Of a stretch of DNA of 64,000 nucleotides, positions 26,433 to 40,392 are shown one piece after another (position 1 is the first letter of the stretch; the number at the start of each line of letters is the position of its first letter). A program made the position numbers and the translations under genes. The notes under the pieces were generated by a model, which worked only from the letters and a program-made list of their open reading frames with translations, searched no databases and was not told the DNA's origin. The DNA comes from Coniferiporia sulphurascens (taxonomy: Eukaryota > Basidiomycota > Agaricomycetes > Hymenochaetales > Hymenochaetaceae): NCBI GenBank assembly GCA_002794785.1, contig NBBA01000006.1:1798001-1862000 (forward strand). Direction: 5' to 3'.

Positions 26433-27874
26433 CAGCTGCGCTCTCCTTTTCCACGTCTGTGTTGCTGCAAGTCCTGGTACCGGTTTACGCTATCCCCTTC
26501 TTTATACGGGTCGTAACACCTTCCCAGGGTTATCCACAAAATCACAGGCAGGCTTTCGGACTTAAATTGTGCTCCTTGTTGCTCGTCAAGCGTTCTTGTC
26601 CATTATTTCACGGCACTTAGATCGGTTTTCTCATACTCCACTCGCAAGTCTGCATTTTACACACTGTCGTTACTTGTTGATGCTATGTTTGCACATTATG
26701 TCTTTTTTTGCGGACTTAAGTATTTAGTTTGGGTTTTGTGTGTCTCGTATCTACGTGTTTCTCACCGATCTGATTCGGGATTTTTCTTGGTTGTATGTAC
26801 CTACCGCGAGTTTCGGAGTCATAGACGATGATGGATATAATTACACACGATGTTATTTCGTCAACTACAGAGCCTGAGAGTCCGAACAGCGTCCTGCGCA
26901 CACCCGAATAAACTCGACTTAGCTCCTCGAAGACTTGGGATACTTTGAGATAGCCGATGACCTTGTGCCTAGGTGATCTTACGATCGACCCGCTGGGCAC
27001 GGAAGTAGGGATATTTCTAAGTGCATCTTTTTGAATTCCCATAGAGCGAGAAAGCCTTCTGCGAGCACCGGCAGTTCGAACAAGGGTTTGCACGGTTGAC
27101 GGCGTTTCAGGGTATAGCGTCAGCAGCTCTGTGCAGTCGCGGTGATAAATCGATATTGATACCTTCCATGATGTACATGTATATGGCGGACTTAAAAATA
27201 AAAATTTCCTGCACAGACGAGCGGTAACTTAAAGCTGGTCGCTGGCAGATACGTGCCAGTGATTGATGTCGCTAAAAGCAACAAGATCTCCTCGTTGACC
27301 TCTGAATCTGACGTCTATCTCCCACAGCGCGGCAGATAGGCCTGTTGTCGCGTGGACATCAGGGTTGACTCTGATTAAGCCGAGTTCGCCTTTGTATGCC
27401 CGGGATACTCGGCTTTAAAGGGAGTTGAGGGCGGTGATCTGGGGCGGTGATCTGAGGCGCCGCCTTGGTATACGCATTTGTATTCCCCAGTTATTTATAT
27501 TCACTCAATCAACCAAGTCGTCGCATGTATGGACGCGGATCGTTAAAACGCCGTTAGGGCAAAGAACAATAACAATTTGTCAAATTTCAGATACCATACT
27601 ACAGAGTAAAAACAAGACACCTCCCGTTCCCAGAAGGCGTGCATGTTATGACTTCAAAGTCCCAGTCGTAAGTAGCATTAATTATACCGAAACCAAGCCG
27701 TCGAACAGAAGGGTATTCCGAAGGATACGAAACCTGAAAGAAGAAAGAAGAATATATATTTAGGGAACGAAAATTTTCTGAAAGATTGTTGTCCGCGTTA
27801 GGAGTAGATAGGGAATGAAGTATGAGGGAATGTATTGGGTTTAAAAACCGCAACTAGTAGCGTCCGCACTGCCT
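26433..27874. other. Convergent intergenic region
   Basis: The region lies between the 3' ends of the KRE6/SKN1 gene and the glyoxal oxidase gene. A 125-codon frame at 26716-27093 (-) resembles nothing known. I see no other structure. Confidence 0.5.
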
Positions 27875-30800
27875 TTAAACTCCCGGAAGTGTGAAGTCAG
27901 GGAAATCAGGCCAGTTGCCTGTAAAGTTATGACACGATGTAAGTACCAAAGACTGCTAGACAATTGATGTGTAAACGTACCCAGTCCTGCAGGATCACCT
28001 CCAATACGGACCCATTGAGAAAATGAAGGAGTCGGCCCATCCAACACGAAGATCTGGAACCAACCCGGTGGACTAATGTGTGCATTCGGAGGCGCAGTAA
28101 TCGTGCACGTATTTCCTGCACAAATGAATTCTGGGAATATCGTACGCGCGCCCATACTGTTGCCGTGTGTGCTTGAAATAGCTATCATGTGAACAATACA
28201 TTGAGTTTTAAGTCGTATACAGATAGAGAAGGTACTTGCCTCCAAGAAGTGATACGCGCATGCCGCTCGTGGTGCCCTGGTGGAGAGTAACGGTGATCGA
28301 ATACTGACCTCCGTACTCCCAGTCCGTCTCTTCGATTGTGAACTCCGGCTGGGTCAGCCCGGTAGTCAAATATGGTGGGATGTACACCTCGACACGGTAC
28401 TCTTGCGGGAAGCGTGTGTCCTCCGGGTCAGAGCCTGATACTAGTACACGACCATCGGCGAGCAGAATTGCCTCAGAATGGTATAAGCGATCCACAATTG
28501 TCTCGTTAAGAATCGAGAAACGAGCGCCTATAGGTTGAGTAGGATCGTATAGCAGCGCCTGCAAGTTTGGCTCAGTCGCGAGACCGAATCCTGCAACACC
28601 TTGCTGAGCTCCGTTCATGATCAGGTACGTTCCATCTGGAAGTGGGACCATGCAAGTCATGACACGCTTCGAAGGCTGTTAAGGCGCATGAGCTAACTGT
28701 AGCGGGAATGCACAAGTCATACAAGGACATACCATGCGCTCAAGCGTCCACTGCGGGTTCTCCGTATCTGGTTGTGTACTGACGCAGTTATCAAGGGCGA
28801 TAGCTGGCCCAGGCGTTGACCCACCGCATACGAGTACTGTGACGGGGTCGGTGTACGGTGCAAATTGGGGAAGCATAACGGCGGTGCCCTCCATCGGGTA
28901 CGTTCGTCCGCCGAGGAAGTTGTTTACAGCGCCCGGGACATTCGGAAGCATCTTGATAGTGTCAAAGGTGACCTCGTCCAAGATACGCGCTTCATTGTAA
29001 TAGACAACAAAGATGCCTCCGGAGGGAAGGACGAATAGGAAGGGATAAAGATTGTTCGGGTCGGTGCGCTGTAGCCAGTCCATCTCCAGGACCGTGCTGC
29101 CACCTGCAGGTGTCGGAAGAATTTCAAGCGTTGGCACTGGTGGACCGTTGCTACCGTTTTCACCACCCACGACAAGAATTGTTCCGTTTGCCATTATCAT
29201 TGCGCCAGGATACCAGCGACCATTCTATTGAAAAGAAAAGTATCGTCAGGACCTCCTTACAAGTTAGTGAGCAATTATAAATACCTGCAACTGGAGCTCA
29301 TTGGGATTTTCTTCCCAGTCCGTAGTACCATTGACACCGGCGGAGCCACTAGGCGTATACAATCTGATACCGAATGTCGATGTAAGAGACCATCCGCCGA
29401 CATTAATAAGACGTCCAGCTTTGTCAGGAAGAGTAAGGCTGGCCGAGCAGAAAACGTCAGTCTGGACGTGCATAGCGCGCCACGCCTTGGTGTAATCGTC
29501 CGTAAGAGAGAGATCGAGCTCGTAGGCACCTGAAAATCTGAGTAAAATTCGATAAAAGCGATCGGTCTATGCAACCAGCTTACCTGTGGAATTAGGGGGA
29601 CCTGTACCCCACTTCTCAAGGAACTGCACTTTGTTGTTGAGCCCAAGATTGGCGATAAGAGGAACGACGAGACCACCAATCAGGAACTGTGAACATATCC
29701 TAAATGTTGGAACTCTTTCGAAGAAGATATGGAAAAAGACTCATACCTCGTAAAAACCGGTGTTTTCGGGCGTGTGCCATGTGTTCAAGTCACCCTGCCA
29801 CTCGTATAAACTCAGACGCTCTGAACCACCGCAAATGTGGATGGGATCTCCAGAGCATGCTGCCGTACAGTCGGTTTCGGGTGCCATCGCGCCACCATTG
29901 GCGGCTATATCTGAGACATCGCCGCAATCTAATTGCAATGCCACACTTGAGCACATTTTTTGGAAATACTAAAAGAACGAATACTTACAACACTCGTCGC
30001 CGAATTCCATACCAGCAGCTGGGTAGCCGAAGTCAGAGCACTGAGTCAGACAGTTGGTCGCCGAGTTGTTCAGTGTATTTATGAGCTGATATGGGAAAAC
30101 ACGAGCTGCACCCGGCTCCCTGGAATAAATTATTAGTTAGTGAGGGCAAAAGTAGATATACGAAGTCACTCACGCGAGACAACCGACGTACTTCCATTGA
30201 CCAGGAAGGCTTGTGTTCTGCGTCGTAGGAACAGGTAGGAGCGTCACGTTCGCTGTGGAACTATAAATCGACATGAGGTCCGGTCCACCACATGCCTCGC
30301 TGTGTACGCATTTAGCGGATTTTAGATAGAAGACGGCGTTGTCCAGTTGGAAAAGGAACGGTGGAGATGATTCAAGGATTACAAATCATCAACGCGATTG
30401 GGCACAGACCAAGAACGCAAGTTTGAGATCGACGGTGCCGAATAAGACGAGAAGACGCGGGGAATATGAACGAGCCGGTATCATGGTCCAAGCGGAGATA
30501 AAAGAAGGTATGGTTAGTGAGTTATTAAGAGAATAGGAGGTCCAATGCGCGGCTGATCCAGAACACCTTCTGAAGCCAGGGGAATGTTTTAAGTGGATAC
30601 TTACGTTGCGTCTCCTCCACAGGCCATGTCACAGTCTGTGTCTGCCGAAGCGAGCACACCGCCGTTTATTACATCGTTGTCGCAGACTAGCAATGGGTTG
30701 TCAGTTTTGGTAACAATGGCCAATTATGGGAAGAGTATGCAGGGAACTCGAAGGCTCCGCCGAAATTCGGCGAGGAAGCAAGAGAGGGGGACGAAAAGAA

Positions 30801-32246
30801 GCACGTACAGCACTGAACGCTGAACTCGAGTCCCGCGAGCGTAAAGTTCCCACCCGCGCAGAATGCAATACAAGATTCAACAGTTAATGTGTCGTTGTCG
30901 GGTTGCTCAGTACCCAGGATGCGACCAAATGCGTTATCGCTGTTTCAGAGAAGCTAATTCAGCGCAGACTCTTCCGAGGCAGACCAGACCAAATGAAGAC
31001 TTACACGTAGCACCCACTGTAGGCCCATGGCGTCGGGAGGCCGGATGTCACTGGACTAACATCCGGATTCACTACGCCACCACCTCCGCCCGGATTCACC
31101 ACGGGCGGGCCAGTGATTGTACCAGTGAAGTTGTACACGTTGAGCCTATCCGCTCCGCCGCAAAGTGTTGTTGAGTTGCCCTGGCATGCCATGTTGCACC
31201 CGGATGTGGCAGGCGCGCCTGTGCCTTCGATGTCCGTTCCACAGTAGCATTGCGTCGAGAACTCGACGCCGGCAAGGGGGAAATTGTCTGCTTGGCATGC
31301 AGCGACGCAGGCCGGCACGGTCATATCTCCAGTTACGCCAACTGGTGTCGACAGCGTACGATTGTTGACATCATCCCTAGAGAGTCCGCCCGTATCAGTA
31401 AGGTTTGAAAGATTCCATCCTTAATGGAGATACACACGTGTAACATCCCAAAGACTCCCACTGGCCTGAACTAGATACTTCAGTCGGCTGAGCCGGAGGA
31501 GAGCCACCAGAGAAGAAGAGGTTCAAGCGGCTCGATCCACCGCATAATTCCGTGGGGTCGCCCGTGCAAGCCATGTTGCAGTCCGTGGATGTCGCATTGG
31601 TGCCACCATTCTCGAGGAAGTTATCGCAGTCTACGAGTAAAAGCCTCTTAATAATTGCATGTTACGTATACGGGACAGCTGAACATACAGCATTCCTGGG
31701 AAAATTCAACACCGGCGAAAATATAGCTTGTGCTCTGGGCCGGAATACCGTTTGCGCCTGTACTTGAGCCGGAACAGAAGGTGATGCATCCCTCAACGGT
31801 CATTCCAGTGGTATTAGTGAACGAGGGCCCCGTAAGAGTACGCGAGGCAGGGTTGTCACTTCATGAAACATAATAGGTAAGCCACCGAGGGAGTTATTAC
31901 GGAAACTGGACATACGTGAAGCAGCCTTCGCTCGTCCAGTTTCCAGGCAGAGACGCCGGCACGCTCTGCCGTTTGACATGGGCCGCACGTATGTGAGGGT
32001 TGAAGAACGCTCCGGCATCGACACGAGGAGAGGCCGACGATGACGGCGTAACCTGGAGTATGGACAGTACCCATACAAGTGGGCAGATAAATGGCAGAGA
32101 AACGAGGCATGCGATGGTGGGAGCAAAGTTGAACAACACTCGACTCAGGGAGGGGTCGCTTCACTCACCGACAGCATTAACGCGACGAGGGCAACCCCCC
32201 GGAGGGAGGGATTGCCTAAAGAAAGAGAGGAAGGTGACCACGGCAT
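27875..32246 (-). CDS. Secreted glyoxal oxidase (copper radical oxidase, AA5-type) with four N-terminal WSC domains
   Basis: This enzyme oxidises small aldehydes such as glyoxal or methylglyoxal and releases H2O2, typically outside the cell of wood-decay fungi. Exon 1 (32246-32169) starts [10 protein letters not shown] and has a hydrophobic core ([10 protein letters not shown]) fitting a signal peptide. An intron at 32168-32053 joins to [10 protein letters not shown]. Four cysteine-rich WSC carbohydrate-binding modules follow, starting at [22 protein letters not shown] and QWKYVGC; most end in an LCGG-type motif. The oxidase domain runs from about 29730 to 27875. It keeps the Cys of the Tyr-Cys cofactor (VFCSASL), the radical Tyr region ([12 protein letters not shown]), the Tyr-His pair ([20 protein letters not shown]) and the C-terminal His (HGNSMGAR). 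The last exon (27918-27875) ends in TAA. More than ten introns split the WSC part. Exact internal junctions in that part are approximate. Confidence 0.9.
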
Positions 32247-35200
32247 GATGGCGATGGATACTGTGTGTTGCAAGCCTTTCGTACCCTTGCCCGAGCCAAC
32301 GAGACTGAGGGTATGGAAAAAAAAGTGGACGCGTACAGAGCTTTTAAGTATCCCTCCTGCCGTTAAATTTGGCGCGCCAAAATTTGAATGTATTTATTGA
32401 GTAAATCAGCTGCGAAAATCCTGCAGCGATTCTGGAACGGAACGCCAAATCTGTTGGGAACGGTTGGTACCGAGATGCGTGTATAACGGCATTGACAGTT
32501 CGGGACGATAGCTGACTCTAGGTCTATTAAGGTACAGAGCAGGTGCGGACTCACGTCAAACGCGGGGATTCGCGAGGAAGGGCGAGATACAAATCCGGTA
32601 CGACCTCCTCGCTGATAGTGTAAATAAGTGCAGACTTGACCAGAGAATGCCCCATTGGGAGTGACGGGTATCATAAATAGGTAGCTGTGTTGTGTTTTGA
32701 TGATTCATGGAAGATGTACGGCCATTGGGCGGTAATAAAGGACAAAAACCGGAAGCACATCAGATGACAGGGTTCACGTTTACAGCCGCACTTGAGTAAC
32801 GCGGCAGTTCGTAGAACCAGAACACAGCTTGCACGCCGGTCGGCAGGGTATCACCAGAGGTCGATACAAGAATAGCAAAAGTGGTGACACAGCTGTTGCG
32901 GCGTGAGCACTTTCAGCTAAATCAAAGATGAAGCCAACTGAGTTGAGCTAGCGACACTGAACTAGAGGATACATACATAAATAAGTCAACGATGGACCTG
33001 GTTCCCGAAGGCAGTGACCGAGGTACAGTGTTTCTCCATTTTAACGGACCTAAGCGCTCTCGAACTATTGGAAAGGGGGATATTGACTCATTATTGACTC
33101 ATTATCTGAGAGATTGACGTCGCTTAGCCATTATTTTCTGAATTTTATTCGAGATCCGAGACTGACACTCGCCTTGGACGATAATCGGCACCCCGGAGTC
33201 GCCGTTTGGCAAGGATGGAAGTAATCCAGAGCAAAGTTCAAGCAGGGATGCGCGCTGGCCTGACCGCCGGAATTTGCCGGTCACTCGCTAATCCCACAAC
33301 TTGCCGCCTCACCGTCGACGCCCTTGTTCTCCTTCAATACAGTACTGGGATGGGTAAAACCTCACAGGAAGACGGGATACTTCCCGAAGCACCTGAAAAA
33401 ATTATCGATGCTCTCTTTCTGCATGCGCCACCTTGCTCTCCGATGGTTACATACGCATGGCACGCCGGCATGGAAGAACTTCTTCGGGCTTGCTGTAACA
33501 GTTCGCAGGCCCAGATAAAGGATGAGTCGGAACCTGACCATCGATCTGCTGAGGACGCGGCCGCTGATGAATGCAACCCGTTTCCCATTGTCGCGGGAGT
33601 ACCGTTCCTGGACCTGGGGTTTGGGCGTGAGCGTCTGATTTCAAGATGCCAGTATCCCTCTCACCAGCGCTTCCCCTTATAGCACTTAGCAGCACGCAAT
33701 ATCAAGCATCCCGACTTACTGAATGTGGAGAAGAGCCAACAGGACAAACCACCAAGAAAAATGTAGCCAGATAACGTGAGGACGGGTTATGCGTTCCGCA
33801 TTAGGCAAGCAAATTCTGATTTAAAGCTTTAAAACGGTCACGACTTCGGACTCACGACCCGCAGTTCTGTTGACCAAGCTCGGACGAGAAAAAAAACAGA
33901 GCAATTGATCGATCCTTTCCCGATCACAAATTCTTCAGGGCTAACACTCTCCGGACGGATGGTCTAGGCGTCTCGACTATGGTTTCTTCCGTCCCAGGCT
34001 TTGAGCATTACAAGTTTTCCGGATGCACGCTGGCATTCACTTGATAGTTTTGGCGACAAAAGTTCACGCGCTCCAGATAATAGCATCAGCGAGCATGGCC
34101 GTCTTGCGGTTTCCCATACTTCTTGAACGTTCACGGGACTCCTCCCGCGCGCCGAAAATATATTCTCCCGCGATCTGTACCTATAAAACTGTAAAAGCTG
34201 GCGATCATTGAACACGATCGACGCATGGGTCGAGCGATAGCGCGCTGTCCCCAAACCTTCCTGGTGTACCTGATCCGCCGAACGTGCTTACCCCAGGTCT
34301 GTCACGGACTTTGTACATGTATTTCCTCACATTACCTTACCATCCGATGTACGAGGAATATCAGAAATCATTTCCGCTTAAATTTTCTTATTATGCCCGA
34401 ATACAGCCCAGACTACCTCTATCGGACGTGCAAGGCACAGTGTTCTCGCCCTTGAACGGTCAAGAGGTTAGAAGTCAGGCAGCCGACGACCAGCGTACGT
34501 ATCTTTCCTATGTATGTATCAAATACTTCCAGTCTCGGACAATCGTGCTTCCGCTCGCTGATGGCTCGCATGTACCTATCGAGTACTCTTAGCAAGTTGC
34601 CTTTATCCTCAGGCACGAAATCCAATCATTTCATTTCTTGACCATCATTTACCAATTTGAAAAGACGGTTTTATAACCTTTCCGGAACCAAGCACTTGGC
34701 ACATCACACTTCCGGACGTTAAAGCATAATTATCCCATCCTCGCGGAAAATTAAGAACATTGTCATGATATGGAGAACGGAAGGGAGTGAGGGGTTGGGA
34801 ACAATTTCCATTGTCTCCTATCCCCCGAAGGTGTATAGCGGCCGAAGAACGGATCTCTCTTGTGTCTGCAGACAGCGCTTTTTCTGGTGAACCCTGATTC
34901 CCGGGCAGGGTAGCGGGCCTAGCGGCGGATACTCGGTGCCGAAGAAGGAGAACCGTCCTTCTTCGTCGTTTGTCTATTCTACACGTATCTTTTACTGAGA
35001 AAAAATAGATATGGAGACCATGGTACGACGGTCTATTCCTGAGTGCGAAACTATGTGAAGTACAACACAGGAACAAACCAGCACATCTCCCACTCCTTTT
35101 CTGTGCACTCTCTCACAAATGCTTCTGCCACAAAACGAGAGCCGCTCCCTCCGTTTTTTCCAGTCGAGTACTCACTGAGGATTACATCTCCTAGAATTGA

Positions 35201-35800
35201 AGCTTTTACGACGGTGTACGTCCACGGGGCGTAATTTAATCAGGCCGTGAGAACGTCTATGTAGCGGTCACTCCTGCGCGTGCGTATACATATAAGCGTT
35301 CTCTTTATACATACTAAGGGGCTCCTACTATCGTAGCCCATGGGAGCGCGATTAGTATAAGATGCACGTAGCTTTGCCATAGCAGGAAGTCATATTATTA
35401 TCGTACGCTCTTCCTTACAAAGCCACATCTGAAATAAAATGAACTCTCAAATCAGAAACCTCTCAAATTCCTGAGACGAGAAAAAAAAGATGGAAGCCAG
35501 ATATCCGAATTTTTATCTGAGGATATGCAGTGACTTTGTATATACACACTATAGTATTGCCATCATTTGTAAGCAAATGTCGATCATGACTCGATCAACG
35601 CTTTGAGTCGGCCTGCTGCCGGTGCTGTGACGCACATTCATTCTCGGTCGTCGGGTGCAGTGGTGCATCTTGAACTCGTCCTTATCATTTGTCGCCGATT
35701 CGCTGTTCCCTAGATTGAAGAGTGTGCTAAGCTATACCGCTATCCTTGGTCGCTCCCTTTGCTCTCTTTGTGCCCGCTATAGCGTGGGGACTCGGCCACC
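32247..35800. other. Gene-poor stretch between glyoxal oxidase and the second regulator
   Basis: Promoter regions of both flanking genes must lie here. An open frame at 33206-33682 (+, first ATG 33215) of about 155 codons resembles no family. The 11-mer ATTGACTCATT occurs twice near 33080-33105. Nothing else is recognisable. Confidence 0.5.
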
Positions 35801-38800
35801 ATGTCGACCAAAGGCGAGCCTGTCAGTGTCACAGACGGCTGGAGCCCAAGTGCCAAGTCCGATGGAAGTGCAAGCGGCAACGATTTGAGCGCGCAAGCTA
35901 AGGCTCGAAAAATACGGGAAAGGGAGCTGGAACGCAAACGTGCGAGGGGGGAGGTGTCATGCGCCGAGTGTAGACGGTAAGAAGTTTTGTGCTTTTCATT
36001 AAGACGTGCCATTCACTGTCTCACCATATATAGCTTGAAGCTGAAGTGCAACAAGAAGGCAAGTTAATTATTGCATGCTTCTACGTTATCTTGGTTAGGG
36101 TTTATTAATATGTACTCAACTCTCAGGTACCGTGTGCCTCTTGCATACGCCGAGGCTGCCACAGTATCTGCCCCAATGGCAAGTCTGGGGTTTTTAGCGT
36201 GTAGATTGTTGAGTGCTTTAGTAATGTTTCTTTCTTAGGTTCACTTGCTTCTGGACAAGGAACGAGGTACGCTATCTGACTGTAGTTCAAAGAGGGTTCC
36301 TCATCTGAGCTGAAGTTATGTAGATTTGTGCTGGCTAACACAGACAAGCTACACAGCAAGTTATTGGAAATGAGCAAACGAATCAGACAGCTTGAGGACG
36401 CATTACAGATTGCGCAAGCGCTCATGTCTTCTGAGCCGCATCCGCTGCTCTCCGAGGAATTACTCTCCATCAAAGCAGGCGTTGACATCCCCAGCGACGA
36501 CGGACATGTAAAGTTGGAGGAAAATCACGAAGAAGATCCGGAAATGTCCGCGGTATTCGAAAAATTGACCATAGTCGATCAAGGAGAAGTTCGCCCAATC
36601 AGATGCCCTGGGTCGGAGGTATGATTTTGGAATTGCAGCTTCTTTCTCTGGACTAAAAACATCCGCATCTTCAGACTATGAATGTGGTAACTATCAATCG
36701 AGCCACTTTTACCGTTTTCACCGAGCTAATAGTATCGGCAAACTTCATGTGATCAGTTTGTGGCAGCGCATACCGCATACAAGGAATCCGATGTAATCAA
36801 GGCCTTACCAGACGAGATTGCCCACGCTACTATGACCTTCCCCTTTGCTCCTGTATATCTGCCGAAGGACCAGATATACGCGCTCATTGAGGCACGACTC
36901 CCCTCGTATGAACGAGCGACGGCACTGGTTGAAGCATATCTAGAAAATGTCACTTGGTTTTTCCGTCCCGTGAAGCGTGAGCAGATCATGGAGGACCTCC
37001 TCCCGGTCTTTTACAAGAGGAGATGGTCGGAACAATCACACCCTGTGAAGGAAGGTTGGCCCAACGTGGGAGACGAGCCACATCGGCTAGCGCTCCTGCT
37101 GATGGTGTTGGCATGCGGCGCAGTTGTGGACATGACCCTCGCTCCAAACAACGCAGAGGCAGAGCTTTACAACCACCTCGGCAAAGCCGCTCTCAGTCTA
37201 CGGTCGGTCTTTGACAATGCTTCATTCAGAACTGTGCAGGCTGTCATGCTGCTTGCCGTTTATGACTTCTTTTCATGCTCGAAAGTCTCAAATGAGTATG
37301 CCTGGAAGATACTGTCGTTCGGGCTCATACTTGCATCAAGTGTAAGTTGTACTCATATCTAGTTCTTTCTTCATTCGGTATGTTCTATGCTTATTATTGA
37401 TCCCTTTTGCTCGTAGATCGGTCTACGTAGGTGCCCTTCGTTATTGTAGGTGTTGTTAATCAATCAAAATCGCATCCCCAACAGATCATGACCCTGCGCG
37501 GTATAATATGAACCCTAAGCATATCGAAAAGAGAAGGGGTTTATTTTGGGAGCTTTTTTCGGTTGACAAGTGGAAGGCTAGTTAACAATATCTATATATA
37601 TTTTGAGCTCTGCTAAAACACGTGACTTTTGTCCGTTAATCACAGAGTCTTGGCACGGGAAGGCCAGCCATTTTTCACTTGAGTGAAGTGGACTGTGAGA
37701 TTCCGAAGGATACTGCGATGGAGGATGGGGAGGAACTGTCGGGACGTAGGTGCATCAGCTGATAATCCAATGTCTAACTTTGATTCTGATCACAACTTCA
37801 AGTCTACTCCTGGAAATACCGCTTCACAAAGGAAATTACCGGACCGATTTCTGAGCTTTTCTGTCTGGCAAGGCCAAAAAAATACTCTGAAATTTTAGAA
37901 TTCGATAGAAAAATCCGCGATTTCGAAGACCACCCCTTCGTGAAGAAACCTTTAGCGGAATACTTGAAGCTCGTCGGTCCACAGCGGTATGTGTGGAGCA
38001 TGTACAAAGAGATAGGTATGAAGCCTTTCAAGGTTGTCTTATAAAAGGAGAAAATAAGTATTCACAATTTCCTTTTATCTTAGCACTTCTTGTTATCCAT
38101 CGCAATTTTTTCGCTCGCGCGATGCTTGAATACCCTGACAACCCGATGCGCAGCCCATTCGCATTATCGTTCCTCGCCGCATATTCGACCTCGATCACCT
38201 TGTTGCGTAGCATGCGGACAGTATTCGACCACAATCGACAAGTTTTGCTCCGCCAATGGGCCGCCTGGGCGCACACATTATCAGCTGCGGTACGTATCTT
38301 TCAAGTTCCTGCTGCCGTCGTCGAGCATTTGCTGACAATGCAAGTATGTCACATAAAAAATAGATAATTGTAGGATCGGTTGCCTCTAGGAGCAAAGCAC
38401 CGATGCTTGCACCTGCTGCATTCAAGGAGCTCGACATTGCTATTACCCTTTTCGAGAAAGCCGAAGCACATCCAGTCGTCAAGAGTGGTCTGGTAAGCCT
38501 CCCCACCCATCGGACACTCGGGCGAAGATGCCTGTCAACTGAAATATCCACTAGCCGATCCTTCGTCGTCTTCATGAGAAAGCGCTCCAATCATTACAGA
38601 GCGCATCCGTCTTGGAGACCGGTGTTCCTGGGCAAGTGCCAATGCAGAGAGACGTGGAAGACGTAGGCGGGAGTCATGAACGTAGTATACCACACGACAC
38701 GGTGCGGCAAGCGCAGATGCCAAAGAGGAGCAAGAGCAAGAAGGGCACTAGAAGCACAGGCACTAAAAGCAACACATTGTTATCACGGGACTCGGCTGAA

Positions 38801-39646
38801 GGCGATAAATCAAATAGTGACAGCAGCAACGCCCCATCCCCTTCCACGAACGCACCGACCGTCATGGCGACTACACCCTCGCCGATGGCGGCGCCTACTC
38901 AGCAGCAGCGCGATACGCCTGTTGTCAATACTCCGTTGAACCCATCTTCGTCTTTATCGGCATCGACAGGAATAGACACTAACGGGGTCTCAACTCAAAG
39001 TCTCTTTGATGTCGGTAGTATCCCGGCATGGTCTTGCCTGCAACAACAAGATGCTGAGCCCGCAGGTTCTGGCGGCTGTTCAGACCTATCGGCCTTCATG
39101 GACTATATCAACAGCAAAGACCTCGGTAGTATATATGACGTTCCTACACATTCGACAGCTCAATTTGCCGCCAATCCTCAACTGTACGAGCCCATAATGT
39201 ACAACGACATCCCGTCTGGGCATGCCGCGCAGGAGCAAACTATGGCCATGGATAACTGGTCGGAGCTCGGGCTTAGGACGGTTATGGAGAGCCTCGCCTC
39301 TGAACCTGTTCGTAATAACCCTACAAGCGTGGACACCATAGGCCAGGGCACCATGAACAATGCCTTCGGGGTCACCGGAGATCCTCTACTGGGTGCGGAC
39401 GTGCAGTCCAACTTGGGCAATGTCCCTATCGGCACTGTTCCGTCTGCGCAGAATACGGGACTGTCCACGTTCGGGGAATTCGCACCAGGGGGATTTGATG
39501 TCCGTTGGAGACAAGGGGGCGACTCGCTGACGGATGCGCCTCTCAGCGGCACTAGTGAGGACGCGTCGCTCTTGGAAGCATGGCGGTCGATTTCCGAGTA
39601 CTCGCAGTTCATGGACTTACAAATGGATCAAGACGTATATCTGTGA
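35801..39646 (+). CDS. Zn2Cys6 transcription factor with fungal_trans domain, copy 2
   Basis: This is a paralog of the regulator at 4068-7610 with the same order: Zn2Cys6 cluster (CAECRRLKLKCNKKVPCASC, then GC and C), coiled coil (KLLEMSKRIRQLEDALQIAQ), fungal_trans middle region (LACGAVVDMTL, GRPAIF, EVDCEIP) and a long Ser/Thr/Asn/Gln-rich C-terminus. Exons: 35801-35976, 36034-36058, 36127-36178, 36239-36266, 36324-36618, 36675-36686, 36757-37341, 37417-37426, 37485-37576, 37646-37745, 37803-38015, 38084-38289, 38364-38492, 38555-39646. They sum to 1004 codons without a stop. Introns 2 and 3 use GCAAGT donors and intron 9 a GC donor. It is convergent with OMA1. The regulated genes are unknown. 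Confidence 0.9.
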
Positions 39647-40392
39647 TCTACAACTATACCACCACATGTGCGAGGCACGCTGGAGTACGTCGTAGCTCCT
39701 GATTGTATCATCTTTTCGTCAGCCATACAATTGTATTCTAATTTTAATTCGTTACGATAGAAAAACTTAAATAACTGTAGTAACAATTGTACCAGACATA
39801 CATGTACGTAGATGATAGCAAAGTTACACATATCCCCACTCCCGTCTTGGTTTTTTGGTGCGTACCGATTGAGCTTACATGGTGTTCCTGGCGGACATAC
39901 ATGTATGTGGCCTCGTTCGACTAAATCCACCGTGCACCTTCCGAATGCCGACAGAGTTCCCTCCTCCCATGACCCGGACTCGGAAGGGCCGACAATCCAG
40001 CCTGCAGCGCTGACGGCTCGGTGATCGCTGTTGATGACCCTGGATTCTTGGCGCCTTGAGTCTGGGTTATCGAGGGAACCGTTTCATCATGAAGCATCCT
40101 AAACGTCCCATTATACAGCTTTTTGTCCCGCTTTTTTGTCGTCTCGTCATTGTCTCGTGGTCGCCTCTCGGTAGCAGTAGTTTGGCCCCATCACACCTCA
40201 ATAACGATATTAAATCTTTTATTCAGTTTCAGATGAGTTGAGTTGTGCGTATCTATACTGTTGCGAGAATTGTTTAGTACATGTAATCTTTGTCTGATAG
40301 AGATACAAAGAGAAAAGAAAATGAATCTGGGTATCACAGCCTCAATGTGAACGGTCCTATGCATGCGTCCCAAGACGCATCGCCGGCACTTA

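Noticed and set aside
33206..33682. Plus-strand frame of about 155 codons
   Set aside because: It has no recognisable domain or partner exons; kept only as a remark for the gene-poor block.
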